From the NCBI GenBank assembly GCA_039815365.1, contig JBCBZK010000004.1, positions 1-64,000 of the forward strand: a DNA stretch of 64,000 bases, written 5' to 3'. The position numbers and the translations under genes are program-made. The notes under the pieces are model-generated. The model was not told the DNA's origin and searched no databases. It was given only the letters and a program-made list of their open reading frames with translations. Origin of the DNA: CALBPI01 sp039815365. GTDB taxonomy: Bacteria; Pseudomonadota; Gammaproteobacteria; Steroidobacterales; Woeseiaceae. Positions 43,074-53,112 of the stretch are shown piece after piece (the first letter of the stretch is position 1; every line of letters starts with the position of its first letter).

Positions 43074-45242
43074 ATGGATGTTAGCCCACTTCTGGATGGC
43101 CTGAACGACGCGCAGCGCCAAGCAGTCACCGCCCCTCGAACACCTCACCTTGTCATCGCCGGCGCAGGCAGTGGCAAGACGCGTGTTCTTGTGCATCGTG
43201 CAGCCTGGTTAATTCAGGTCGAACATGTGTCACCGCAAAGCGTGCTCGCCGTGACCTTTACAAACAAAGCCGCTGCAGAGATGCGCGCGCGTGTTGAGAC
43301 ACTGCTGAATATGCCGGCAAGGCACTTGTGGATCGGCACATTTCACGGGCTGGCGCATCGTCTGCTACGCCGACACTGGCAAGAAGCGGGACTGCCACAG
43401 AATTTCCAGATTATCGACAGCGCCGATCAGGAGCGACTGATCAAAAGACTGTTGAAAGACAGCGAAACCGCGGACAGCGAATGGTCGCCACGTGAGGTGA
43501 AATCATTCATCAACACGAACAAAGACGAAGGTCTGCGACCGCAACACATGGACGCCGGCGATGATCCCAATCGCGAGCGCCTGATCGCATTCTATGCCGA
43601 GTATCAGGACAATTGTGATCGCAGCGGTCTGATTGATTTCGCCGAGATCCTGTTGCGCGCGCACGAGCTGTGGCGCGACAACCCTGAGCTGCTCGGACAC
43701 TACCAGCGACGCTTTCAGCACGTGCTGATTGACGAGTTTCAGGATACCAATGCGATTCAATACGCCTGGCTGAAATTGCTGACCAGTGGCGGCGCTGTGC
43801 CGTTCGCCGTGGGCGACGATGATCAATCTATCTATCGCTGGCGAGGCGCCCGCGTGGAGCATATCGGGCGTTTCGCGACCGATTTCCCGGGCACCGAAAT
43901 CGTCAAACTCGAACAGAATTACCGTTCGACAGGCAATATCCTGAAGGCGGCAAACGCGATCATTTCAAACAATGGTGGTCGCATGGGCAAGAACCTGTGG
44001 ACCGAAGATGGCGACGGCGCTGCAATCAAACTCTACGCTGCGTTCAACGAGCGAGACGAGGCAGATTTTGTCGTCAATCGCCTGCGCGACTGGATCAACC
44101 AGGGCAACCGTCGTGACGACTCAGCCATTCTGTATCGCTCAAACGCACAATCGCGAGTGCTTGAAGAAATGCTGCTCAACGCGCGTATTCCCTATCGCGT
44201 CTATGGCGGATTACGCTTCTTCGAGCGCGCCGAAATCAAGGACGTGCTCGCGTACATGCGTCTGGTGAGTCATCGCGACGATGATGCGGCATTTGAACGC
44301 ATCGTCAATGTGCCCACACGTGGCATTGGCGCGCGCAGCATCGCAACCGTGCGCGCCTACGCACGCGCCAACGCTTGCTCACTGTGGCGCGCCGCCGGCG
44401 CCGTCGCGAGTGACACGCTGGCCGGGCGCAGCGCCAATGCGATCCGCCAGTTTTTGAACTTGATCGAACACCTTGCAGAACAATGCAAAGGGCTGGAACT
44501 GCATGAAGTGGTCGATCACGTCATCCATCACAGCGCGCTCGCAACGCACTACCGCAAGGAAGGCGAGGAGAAAGCCGCGACGCGTATTGAAAACATGGAA
44601 GAACTGGTCAGCGCTGCACGCGGCTTCTCCCCCGAAGAGGCGGAGGACATGACCGAGATCGATGCATTTTTGGCGCATGCAGCGCTTGAAGCGGGTGAAG
44701 GGCAAGCCGACGCCTGGGAGGACTGCGTCCAGCTGATGACGTTACATTCCGCGAAAGGACTCGAATTTCCGCTGGTCTTCCTGGTCGGGCTTGAGGACGG
44801 ATTGTTTCCACACCAACGCTCCGTGCAAGATCCAGCCGGTCTCGAGGAAGAACGACGGCTTTGCTATGTCGGCTGCACACGCGCCATGCAGGAGCTGTAT
44901 GTCACTTACGCTGAACAGCGGCGTCTGCATGGTATGGATAATTTTGGCGTTCGTTCGCGGTTTATTAACGAGATTCCAACCGAACTCATTGAAGATATCC
45001 GGCCTCGCGCAAACCTCTCGAGACCGGTGACGCCGCAGCGAGGCGCGCGCCCACGCAGCGGCACCAGTAGCATCGAAACACCTGCGGTGCAGTTAGGTCG
45101 ACCCGTGCGCCATGCCAAATTCGGTGACGGCGTCATTCTCAATTGTGAAGGACAGGGTGCACATGCACGGGTTCAAGTAAATTTTGAGATGGCAGGCACA
45201 AAATGGCTTGTTCTCAACTATGCGAATCTCGAGTTGATGTAG
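43074..45242 (+). CDS. uvrD: DNA helicase II UvrD
   Basis: Superfamily 1 helicase for excision and mismatch repair, 722 residues. Walker A GAGSGKT (Lys35) with the Q-motif LNDAQRQAV before it; motif Ia TFTNKAAAEMR; motif II LIDEFQDTN; VGDDDQSIYRWRGA; motif IV QNYRSTGNIL; motif V LMTLHSAKGLEFPLVF and motif VI EERRLCYVGCTRAM. The C-terminal tail has the RNAP-binding Tudor-like end (GDGVILNCEG). It starts 69 bp after the preceding terminator. Confidence 0.97.
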   Translation: MDVSPLLDGLNDAQRQAVTAPRTPHLVIAGAGSGKTRVLVHRAAWLIQVEHVSPQSVLAVTFTNKAAAEMRARVETLLNMPARHLWIGTFHGLAHRLLRRHWQEAGLPQNFQIIDSADQERLIKRLLKDSETADSEWSPREVKSFINTNKDEGLRPQHMDAGDDPNRERLIAFYAEYQDNCDRSGLIDFAEILLRAHELWRDNPELLGHYQRRFQHVLIDEFQDTNAIQYAWLKLLTSGGAVPFAVGDDDQSIYRWRGARVEHIGRFATDFPGTEIVKLEQNYRSTGNILKAANAIISNNGGRMGKNLWTEDGDGAAIKLYAAFNERDEADFVVNRLRDWINQGNRRDDSAILYRSNAQSRVLEEMLLNARIPYRVYGGLRFFERAEIKDVLAYMRLVSHRDDDAAFERIVNVPTRGIGARSIATVRAYARANACSLWRAAGAVASDTLAGRSANAIRQFLNLIEHLAEQCKGLELHEVVDHVIHHSALATHYRKEGEEKAATRIENMEELVSAARGFSPEEAEDMTEIDAFLAHAALEAGEGQADAWEDCVQLMTLHSAKGLEFPLVFLVGLEDGLFPHQRSVQDPAGLEEERRLCYVGCTRAMQELYVTYAEQRRLHGMDNFGVRSRFINEIPTELIEDIRPRANLSRPVTPQRGARPRSGTSSIETPAVQLGRPVRHAKFGDGVILNCEGQGAHARVQVNFEMAGTKWLVLNYANLELM

Positions 45243-45253
45243 ACTCTGCCTGA

Positions 45254-46630
45254 ATGAAGATTCTGATTTTAGGTGCCGGTCAGGTTGGTGCCAGCGCCGC
45301 GACCCAGCTCTCACGCGAAGACGCTAACGATGTCACTGTTGTGGACATCAATGCAGATACGTTGCGTGAGCTTCAGGATCGCCTCGATATTCGTACTGTC
45401 GTTGGGCACGCCGGGTACCCGGATGTGATTGAACGCGCTGGCGGGCGCGATGCCGACATTATCGTTGCGATGACCGATTCGGACGAAACCAACATGGTGG
45501 CCTGTCAGGTTGCCTACTCGTTGTTCCGCACGCCGACCAAAATCGCGCGTATTCGAGCTGCCGAATACATGACCGCCGAGAAACTGTTCGCGCAAGAATC
45601 CATGCCTGTGGATGTGCGCATCAGCCCGGAACAACTCGTTTGTGAATACATTGAGCAGCTCATTTTATATCCCGGTGCACTCCAGGTTCTTGAGTTCGCA
45701 GACGATCGTGTGCGACTCGTCGGCGCGCGCGCTGACCGTGACGGACTGTTGGTTGGTCAACAGCTCAAGAACATCAAAGAACATCACCCGAACACCGAGG
45801 CGCGTATCGCGGCCATTTATCGCGAAGGTCGATCCATCGAACCGCACGGCGATACGGTCATCCGCGAAGGCGACGAAGTGTTTTTCATTGCCGCCCGCGA
45901 AGACATTCGCGTGTTCATGAGCGAGATGCGGAAGCTCGAAGACCCGGTGCGGCGTGTCGTCATTGCAGGCGGCGGCAACATTGGTTTGCGGCTGGCCCAG
46001 ACGCTCGAGCAAACCAACCAGGTGAAAATCATCGAACGCAACCCGGAACGCGCCCGCTACATCTCCGAGCAGTTATCCAAAGCGATCGTGCTCAACGGCG
46101 ATGCAGCGAACGAGGACCTGTTGCTTGAGGAGAATATCGACAGCGCCGACGTGTTCTGTGCGTTGACGAATGCCGAAGAAGCCAACATTCTTTCCGCGAT
46201 GCTGGCGCGCCGGCTTGGCGCGCATAAAGTCATGGCGTTGATCAATCGGCCGTCATACGCCGAGCTGATGGAATCGGGCAGTATCGATATCGCAATTTCG
46301 CCGCAACAAATCACGATCGGATCGCTGCTCGCACATGTGCGGCGGGGCGACGTGGTGCGTGTGCATTCGTTGCGACGTGGCGCGGCAGAAGCGATTGAGG
46401 CCATTGCTCATGGCGCCAGCGGCAGCAGTAAAGTGGTGGGCAAAACCATCGAGAAACTGGCGTTGCCGAAAGGTGCCTCTATCGCCGCGCTGGTGCGTGG
46501 CGAGAAAGTCATCATAGCCCACCATGACACAGAGATCGAAGCCGACGATCACGTCATCATCTTCCTGACAGACCGACGCAAGATCGACGAAGTCGAAGCG
46601 CTGTTCCAAGTCGGCGTTTCCTTCCTCTGA
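45254..46630 (+). CDS. trkA: Trk potassium uptake regulator TrkA
   Basis: 458 residues with the duplicated RCK design: two NAD-binding Rossmann halves, ILGAGQVGASAA at the N-terminus and VVIAGGGNIGLRLA near residue 236, each followed by a TrkA-C ligand domain. TrkA is the cytoplasmic gating ring for the K+ channel TrkH, encoded 21 bp downstream. It starts 11 bp after uvrD. Length matches the E. coli protein. Confidence 0.96.
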   Translation: MKILILGAGQVGASAATQLSREDANDVTVVDINADTLRELQDRLDIRTVVGHAGYPDVIERAGGRDADIIVAMTDSDETNMVACQVAYSLFRTPTKIARIRAAEYMTAEKLFAQESMPVDVRISPEQLVCEYIEQLILYPGALQVLEFADDRVRLVGARADRDGLLVGQQLKNIKEHHPNTEARIAAIYREGRSIEPHGDTVIREGDEVFFIAAREDIRVFMSEMRKLEDPVRRVVIAGGGNIGLRLAQTLEQTNQVKIIERNPERARYISEQLSKAIVLNGDAANEDLLLEENIDSADVFCALTNAEEANILSAMLARRLGAHKVMALINRPSYAELMESGSIDIAISPQQITIGSLLAHVRRGDVVRVHSLRRGAAEAIEAIAHGASGSSKVVGKTIEKLALPKGASIAALVRGEKVIIAHHDTEIEADDHVIIFLTDRRKIDEVEALFQVGVSFL

Positions 46631-46651
46631 CAGACGCTGTGACGTAATGCG

Positions 46652-48103
46652 ATGAATTGGACGGTCATCCAACGCATTCTTGGCATTCTGCTGATGATGT
46701 TCAGCATCGCGATGCTGCCACCGATACTGGTCTCGCTGATATACGACGACGGCACATGGAAAGTGTTCGGTTACTCTTTCGTTTTCATTTTCTCGCTAGG
46801 CTTGCTGATGTTCTGGCCGGTGCGGCGAGCGAACAAGGACATGCGTCTGCGTGACGGGTTTCTCGTTGTTGCCGGTTTCTGGCTCGTGCTCGGCACGATC
46901 GGCGCGACGCCTTTGTGGCTGTCACCCAGCCCCAGCCTGACCCTCACTGAGGCTGTGTTCGAGTCTATGTCGGGTCTGACCACGACCGGCGCAACCGTCA
47001 TCGTCGGACTCGATAGCCTGCCCGAATCAATTCTGTTTTATCGCCAGCAGCTACAGTGGCTCGGTGGCATGGGTATCATCGTTCTGGCAGTCGCCGTGTT
47101 ACCGATGCTGGGCGTCGGCGGAATGCAGCTGTATCGCGCAGAAACACCCGGGCCGGTCAAAGACACGAAGTTAACACCCAGAATTACCGAAACAGCCAAA
47201 GCACTATGGTATGTCTATCTCGGTTTTACCGTCTGCTGTGCGCTCGCTTATTGGCTCGCAGGGATGTCGGTGTTCGACGCCATTTGCCACAGTTTCTCCA
47301 CGGTCGCGATCGGCGGTTTCTCAACCCATGACTTGAGCATGGGTCACTTTGATTCCACAACCATCGATATCGTTGCGATCGTGTTCATGTTCTTCGCTGG
47401 CATCAACTTTTCACTGCACTTTTTCGCGTGGCGCAACAACAGTCTGCGGCACTATCTCGAAGATCCGGAGTGCCGCGCCTACGCTTTTATTCTGCTGATG
47501 CTGTCGACCATTGTCGTCATCGCGCTGACCGTGGGGGACGTCTACAGCACGCCAACCATGGCGCTGATCGATAGCGTATTCCAGGCCGTCTCTTTAGCGA
47601 CAACGACCGGCTTTACGACCGCCAACTACGCCGCATGGCCTGGCGCGATACCGGTATTGCTGATTTTCTCCAGCTTCATCGGCGGTTGCGCCGGATCGAC
47701 TGCGGGCGGCATCAAGGTGATGCGTGCGCTCTTGTTGTACCGCCAAGGCGCACGCGAAATCGCACGCCTGGTGCATCCGAGCGCCGAGATACCGGTGCGA
47801 ATCGGCAAAAAGGCCGTCTCGCGACGGGTCGTTGAAGCCGTCTGGGGTTTCTTTGCCGTTTACGTCGTTGTCTTTGTCGTGATCTTGCTGTTACTGCTCA
47901 GCACAGGACTAGACCAGCAGAGCGCCTTCGCCGCGGTCGCGGCTACGCTCAACAATCTTGGGCCCGGTCTTGGCGAAGTGACTGCCGGGTTTATGAATGT
48001 CTCACCTGCCGCCCAGTGGATCAGTGTGATCGCAATGGTCCTTGGGCGTCTCGAAATTTTCACGTTGTTAGTGTTGATCACGCCAACCTTCTGGCGCCGC
48101 TGA
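46652..48103 (+). CDS. trkH: Trk potassium uptake channel TrkH
   Basis: 483 residues, about ten to twelve hydrophobic segments, with repeated selectivity-filter half-turns such as SGLTTTGATVIVG, STVAIGGFSTHD, TTTGFTTANY and LNNLGPGLGEV and the loop GGCAGSTAGGIKVMR. These are marks of the TrkH/KtrB family, which carries K+ across the inner membrane with TrkA. Its stop overlaps the next ATG (TGATG), which ties translation of the TRAP dctQ gene to it. Confidence 0.95.
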   Translation: MNWTVIQRILGILLMMFSIAMLPPILVSLIYDDGTWKVFGYSFVFIFSLGLLMFWPVRRANKDMRLRDGFLVVAGFWLVLGTIGATPLWLSPSPSLTLTEAVFESMSGLTTTGATVIVGLDSLPESILFYRQQLQWLGGMGIIVLAVAVLPMLGVGGMQLYRAETPGPVKDTKLTPRITETAKALWYVYLGFTVCCALAYWLAGMSVFDAICHSFSTVAIGGFSTHDLSMGHFDSTTIDIVAIVFMFFAGINFSLHFFAWRNNSLRHYLEDPECRAYAFILLMLSTIVVIALTVGDVYSTPTMALIDSVFQAVSLATTTGFTTANYAAWPGAIPVLLIFSSFIGGCAGSTAGGIKVMRALLLYRQGAREIARLVHPSAEIPVRIGKKAVSRRVVEAVWGFFAVYVVVFVVILLLLLSTGLDQQSAFAAVAATLNNLGPGLGEVTAGFMNVSPAAQWISVIAMVLGRLEIFTLLVLITPTFWRR

Positions 48104-48618
48104 TGCTCGCGCGTCTGGATCGGATCAGCGACTTCGTCGGACGCTGCGTTGCGTGGCTGACACTGCTCATGGTGGTCAACACGGTATTCGTCATTGTTGG
48201 GCGCGACCTGTTCGGGTTCGGCCGTATCTGGATGCAGGAATTGACGACGTGGATGCACGCAGCAGTATTCCTGCTCGGTGCTGCCTACACGTTGCGCCAC
48301 GATGAGCATGTCCGCGTCGACGTGTTTTACGGTCGTCTGTCTCATGTACGCAAAGCGTGGGTGGATTTGATCGGCACCCTCGTTTTGCTGGCGCCGGTGT
48401 GCATCGTCATTCTGTTGCAGTCATGGGATTACGTGTTCGGCCCACGTGGCAGTTGGGCGTCTGTCGAAACATCATCGCAGGCTGGTGGTTTACCGTTTCC
48501 GGCCTACCCGTTATTGAAGTCGTTTATGTTGCTGATGCCCGCGTTGCTGTTACTGCAAGGCGCCGTCAACGCTGCACGGGCGTGGTCAACCATTCGCAAC
48601 AAAGACGCAGCGACATGA
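48103..48618 (+). CDS. dctQ: TRAP transporter small membrane subunit DctQ
   Basis: 171 residues with four membrane helices and the DctQ signature: FVGRCVAWLTLLMVVNTVFVIVGRDLFG (part), the MQELTTWMHAAVFLLGAAYTLRHDEHVRVDVFY region, and a Pro-Leu-rich last helix. The ATG overlaps the trkH stop; its own stop overlaps the dctM start as ATGA. TRAP systems import acidic organic solutes with Na+. The periplasmic binding protein is not adjacent; a candidate lies at 55554-56651 on the other strand. Confidence 0.92.
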   Translation: MLARLDRISDFVGRCVAWLTLLMVVNTVFVIVGRDLFGFGRIWMQELTTWMHAAVFLLGAAYTLRHDEHVRVDVFYGRLSHVRKAWVDLIGTLVLLAPVCIVILLQSWDYVFGPRGSWASVETSSQAGGLPFPAYPLLKSFMLLMPALLLLQGAVNAARAWSTIRNKDAAT

Positions 48619-49991
48619 CGTTTGCCGCGCTAGGTCTGTTCCTTGCCGCTATCGTCGTGCTGATGACGGGCTTTCCCGTTGCGTTCGCACTGGCGGGTAC
48701 CGCGTTGCTGTTTGCGTTTGGGGGTATCGCGCTTGGCGTCTTCGATGCGACGTTCCTGACCAGCATGCCAAACCGACTGTTCGGCATCATGAACAATGAC
48801 ACGTTAGTCGCAGTACCTCTGTTTGTTTTTATGGGTATCACGCTCGAGCGCGCGCGTATCGCAGAGTCATTGCTGGACTCACTGTCGAAACTCTTCGGTC
48901 AACGCAGCGGCGGCTTGGGAATCGCCGTTCTGATTGTCGGTATGTTGCTTGCAGCCAGCACCGGCATTGTCGGCGCTACTGTTGTTACGATGGGTTTGTT
49001 ATCGCTGCCGACAATGATCAAGCGCGGCTATTCGCCCGCCGTTGCGACCGGCACGATTTGCGCCTCGGGAACGCTCGGACAGATCATCCCGCCATCCATT
49101 GTGCTTGTGCTGCTCGGTGATGTGTTGTCGTCTGCCTACCAACAAGCGCAACTGGCACAAGGTAATTTCAGCCCGAAGACCGTTTCCGTTGGCGACTTGT
49201 TCGCCGGCGCGTTACTGCCGGGGCTCGCGTTAGTCGGGCTGTATCTGATCTGGCTGCTCTTCGTCGCCTGGCGAGATCCGGCAGCGATGCCGCCGCCAGC
49301 ACCGAGCGATAGCAAAGCACGCGTTAGCGCAGGTGAAATTCTGCGCGCGTTACTTGCGCCATTGCTACTTATCGGCGCAGTACTGGGCGCTATATTGAGC
49401 GGCAAGGCAACGCCGACGGAAGCCGCAGGCGTTGGCGCTGCAGGCGCGTTGATTTTGGCGATGTTGCGCGGCGCGCTAACGCTCGAGACGCTGCGCGACA
49501 TCATGCAACGCACCACGCGCGTGACGAGCATGGTGTTTATGATTTTGATCGGTGCTTCCGTATTCGCATTAGTGTTCCGTGGCTATGACGGTGACGTTGT
49601 TGTACACGACATGCTCACACAGCTACCCGGCGGCGTAGTGGGCGCGTTCATCGTTGTGATGTTGATTATGTTTGTCCTCGGGTTCGTGCTCGACTTCATC
49701 GAGATCACGTTCGTCGTCGTGCCGATTGTCGGGCCGGTGCTCCTGGCTATGGGTCTGGATCCTATCTGGCTCGGCGTCATGATCGCTATAAACCTGCAGA
49801 CGTCATTCCTGACGCCGCCGTTCGGTTTCGCATTGTTCTACCTGCGCGGTGTCGCACCGGACAGCATTCGTACCACCGACATCTACCGTGGCGTGATGCC
49901 CTTTATCGCGATTCAGCTACTGATGCTGGGGATCCTCGCTGCATTCCCTGCGCTGGCAACCTGGTTGCCGGGCGTTATCTACGGGTCGTAG
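48615..49991 (+). CDS. dctM: TRAP transporter large membrane subunit DctM
   Basis: 458 residues, about twelve membrane helices. Family blocks: FAALGLFLAAIVVLMTGFPVAFALAG (part), MNNDTLVAVPLFVFMGITLERA, VTMGLLSLPTMIKRGYSPAVATGTICASGTLGQIIPPSIVLVLLG (part), and FVVVPIVGPVLLAMGLDP near the end. The start overlaps dctQ by four bases. It precedes the three-domain enzyme by 5 bp, so the transporter and enzyme are likely co-expressed. Confidence 0.95.
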   Translation: MTFAALGLFLAAIVVLMTGFPVAFALAGTALLFAFGGIALGVFDATFLTSMPNRLFGIMNNDTLVAVPLFVFMGITLERARIAESLLDSLSKLFGQRSGGLGIAVLIVGMLLAASTGIVGATVVTMGLLSLPTMIKRGYSPAVATGTICASGTLGQIIPPSIVLVLLGDVLSSAYQQAQLAQGNFSPKTVSVGDLFAGALLPGLALVGLYLIWLLFVAWRDPAAMPPPAPSDSKARVSAGEILRALLAPLLLIGAVLGAILSGKATPTEAAGVGAAGALILAMLRGALTLETLRDIMQRTTRVTSMVFMILIGASVFALVFRGYDGDVVVHDMLTQLPGGVVGAFIVVMLIMFVLGFVLDFIEITFVVVPIVGPVLLAMGLDPIWLGVMIAINLQTSFLTPPFGFALFYLRGVAPDSIRTTDIYRGVMPFIAIQLLMLGILAAFPALATWLPGVIYGS

Positions 49992-49996
49992 CACTG

Positions 49997-52900
49997 ATGG
50001 CTACGCCTGCAAGCACCTTCTGGCAGCAGCAACTCGCGGCGCACTGGCCGATTGACGACGCGCTGACCCAACTGGACGGCGAGTGGGATCTGAACTTCGC
50101 CACGAGCGACACGATTTTCAAAGTAATGCGTGCCGGTTGCGACAGCGCTCTCATCGATATGCAGATCGCAGCGCTTGGCTTGTTACATGCCAATCCACTG
50201 ATACCGAACATGGTCATGACTTCTGGCGGCGAAACGGTCATCAGTGCTGACGACGAGTCCGGCGCACCGCGTAAAGTGTGGGCATTGCAACGACTGCCGG
50301 GCCAGCCGCTGCAGCGGTGCCGACCATGGCACACAGAATTGCTCACGCACGCAGGTGGCGAACTCGCGCGCTTGCATACCGCGCTTAAAACTCTCGATCA
50401 TCCCGCGTTGGAACGATCATTCGAATGGCACCCGCTGAGCGCACCGGATGTACTGCGCAGCGCACGTGAACTGCAGGCGCACCCGCATGGCTCACTGATC
50501 ACGTCGCTGATGAACGCGATTGCATTGCCTGCCGTCGACAAGGCGCGCTTGCTGCCACGACAAGCGCTGCATAACGATCTGAACGAATTCAATCTACTGG
50601 TTGATGCAGCGCCTCACGCTCGCACATCGCTGAGCGGCATTATCGATTTCGGCGATATGTGTCACGGCCCTGTCATTGCTGATGTCGCGAACTTGTGCGC
50701 GTATATGATGCTCGGACAGACGCGACCGTTCGATGCGCTTGCAGCAATCGTACGTGGCTACACGCGCCAACAACCGCTTGGCGAAGAGGCGCTCACACTG
50801 CTGTGGCCGCTGATTGTGTCGCGCCTGTGTGTCAGCGCCGTGATCGCTCACAACGCGCAACAAGCCGGGCGTGATGATCCTTACCTGCAAGTATCGCAGC
50901 AACCACTGCTGGCGCTGTTGCGAGACTACGGCCACACGGATCCGATACAGGTGCGCTGTAACGTCCTCACGGCGGCGGATCTACACTGCGCTGACACAAC
51001 GATTCAAGCGTGGCTTGATGGTCATCAGCAACGGATCGCACCAGTTTTTGCGACCTCGTTAGCGGATGCACCGATACTCGATCTGTCTGTGACCGGCGTC
51101 GATAGCACCGATGACCCGATTGCACCTGACATGGCTGATATCCAGCGGGCTGTCGAGCGTCTGCAACGCGGTGACCCAAACCAACCGGTGCTCGGGCGCT
51201 ACGGCGAGCCGCGACTCGTCTATGGCGCACCGTTTTATTGGGCAGGGAAACATCTCGCGTCAGACCGGCGCAGCGTACACATCGCTATCGATGTGTTCTT
51301 GCCAGCAGGCACCCTTGTGCACGCACCGCTCGATGCTATCGTTCATTCGGCGGATGTCTGCGACGCTGCCTATGACTATGGCGGGTTAGTCGTGTTGCGG
51401 CACGAGACCGACGCAGGCGATCCGTTCTTTTCGTTGTACGGTCATCTCACGCATGCGAGCGCGGCAGCGTTGACTGAAGGCCAAGAGATTGCCGCAGGTG
51501 AAGCATTCGCCTCTCTCGGCACACCCGACGAGAATGGCGGCTGGCCACCACACATTCACTTGCAGCTTGGCATTACAGATCGACCAGGGCCGGATTGGCC
51601 CGGCGTCGTAGACCCTGACGAATGGCCATTCATGCAGCGCGTGTTTCCAGATCCGGCGCGTTTACTTGGATTGCCACCCGGACATGCAACGGCCGAATGG
51701 CCGCACGCGCTGGACGTCGCTGCAACGCGCGAGATACATGCGCCAGGAAATCTCCGCACATCTTATGACGCGCCCATTGCGATCGCCCGAGGGTGGCAGT
51801 CGTTGCTATTCGATTTGCAGGGTCGTACCTATCTGGACGCGTATAACAATGTGCCGCATGTCGGACATGCACACCCGCACGTGCGGGCAGCCATTGACCA
51901 CCAGATGCGATTGGTCAATACCAACTCGCGCTACTTGCAGCCGATCCACTCGCGCTATATCGAACGGTTGACCGGACGCATGCCTGACGGGCTCGACGTT
52001 TGCTATCTGCTCAGCTCAGGCAGCGAGGCAAATGAGTTAGCGCTGCGACTGGCACGCGCTCGTACCGGTCGGGAAGACGTCATCGCACTGAAAGCCGGCT
52101 ATCACGGACACACGATCGCCACTATCGCGATTAGCGATTACAAATTCTCCGGTCCGGGCGGCGCAGGACAAGCAGACTGGGTTCATATCGCTGACAATCC
52201 TGACGTCTTTCGCGGCAAACACCGTGGTGACGATGCCAGTGAACGTTATGCCGAGGACATGACATCGCTTGCGCAGCAACTCACGGCACGCGGCCGGACA
52301 CCGGCTGCGTTTATCGCCGAAACGTTCCCGAGCGTTGGCGGACAGATTGTTCCACCGGCAGGCTATTTACCCGGCGTTTACGCGGCGGTGCGCGCAGCGG
52401 GCGGCGTGTGTGTTGCCGACGAAGTTCAGACCGGGCTCGGGCGACTAGGTCGTTTCTTCTGGGGATTTGAGCAACAACAGGCAACGCCGGATATCGTCGT
52501 GCTGGGAAAACCAATGGGCAACGGCTATCCGCTAGCTGCGGTCGTCACAACCCAAGCGATTGCTAAGAGCTTTGATACCGGCATGGAATTTTTCGCGACC
52601 TTCGGTGGCGCCAGTGTGGCGTGTGCAGCAGGGCTTGCGGTGCTGGATGTTGTTGAGCACGAACGCTTGCCCGAAAATGCAGAATTGGTTGGCGGGCATT
52701 TGTTGCAGGGTTTAACGAGCCTGGCAGAGCGCTATCCGTTATTGGCTGATGTGCGCGGACAAGGGTTATTTATCGGTGTTGAAATCGCGGATCCTGAGCG
52801 CCAGCCGCTGCCTGATGCGACGCACTACATTGTGAACCGATTACGCGAACAACGCATACTGATTGGTAGTGACGGCCCCGAGCACAACGTGCTGAAAATA

Positions 52901-52999
52901 CGACCTCCGTTGTGTTTTAGTGTCGCGGACGCGGATTACTTGCTGACCGGGCTGGATCACGTGCTGGCAGAACCCGGATTGCGTCATTACGAGGCCTGA
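49997..52999 (+). CDS. Three-domain fusion: APH-type kinase / M23 peptidase / class III aminotransferase-phospholyase
   Basis: 1000 residues. About 1-310 is an aminoglycoside/hydroxylysine-kinase-like fold with the catalytic LHNDLNEFNLLV and IIDFGDM near residue 214. About 400-550 is an M23 zinc peptidase with intact ligands HIAID (His428, Asp432), GHL, and HIH (His519/His521). About 560-1000 is a fold-type I class III PLP enzyme with Asp808 in DEVQTGLGR and the PLP Lys838 in LGKPMG. The kinase and transaminase parts resemble human hydroxylysine kinase and ethanolamine-phosphate/phosphohydroxylysine phospho-lyases, so phosphorylation of a hydroxylated amine followed by phosphate elimination is plausible. 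The role of the peptidase part is unclear. No signal peptide is visible. Confidence 0.88.
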   Translation: MATPASTFWQQQLAAHWPIDDALTQLDGEWDLNFATSDTIFKVMRAGCDSALIDMQIAALGLLHANPLIPNMVMTSGGETVISADDESGAPRKVWALQRLPGQPLQRCRPWHTELLTHAGGELARLHTALKTLDHPALERSFEWHPLSAPDVLRSARELQAHPHGSLITSLMNAIALPAVDKARLLPRQALHNDLNEFNLLVDAAPHARTSLSGIIDFGDMCHGPVIADVANLCAYMMLGQTRPFDALAAIVRGYTRQQPLGEEALTLLWPLIVSRLCVSAVIAHNAQQAGRDDPYLQVSQQPLLALLRDYGHTDPIQVRCNVLTAADLHCADTTIQAWLDGHQQRIAPVFATSLADAPILDLSVTGVDSTDDPIAPDMADIQRAVERLQRGDPNQPVLGRYGEPRLVYGAPFYWAGKHLASDRRSVHIAIDVFLPAGTLVHAPLDAIVHSADVCDAAYDYGGLVVLRHETDAGDPFFSLYGHLTHASAAALTEGQEIAAGEAFASLGTPDENGGWPPHIHLQLGITDRPGPDWPGVVDPDEWPFMQRVFPDPARLLGLPPGHATAEWPHALDVAATREIHAPGNLRTSYDAPIAIARGWQSLLFDLQGRTYLDAYNNVPHVGHAHPHVRAAIDHQMRLVNTNSRYLQPIHSRYIERLTGRMPDGLDVCYLLSSGSEANELALRLARARTGREDVIALKAGYHGHTIATIAISDYKFSGPGGAGQADWVHIADNPDVFRGKHRGDDASERYAEDMTSLAQQLTARGRTPAAFIAETFPSVGGQIVPPAGYLPGVYAAVRAAGGVCVADEVQTGLGRLGRFFWGFEQQQATPDIVVLGKPMGNGYPLAAVVTTQAIAKSFDTGMEFFATFGGASVACAAGLAVLDVVEHERLPENAELVGGHLLQGLTSLAERYPLLADVRGQGLFIGVEIADPERQPLPDATHYIVNRLREQRILIGSDGPEHNVLKIRPPLCFSVADADYLLTGLDHVLAEPGLRHYEA

Positions 53000-53112
53000 C
53001 GCGAACGGGCCATTCGACATCGTCGCGCGACATGCTACATTCAGTAGCGCGCGGGCTAACGCAAAACGCTGTACGGCCGGCGCATCAGGAACGGCACAAG
53101 AGGCGAGGGATC

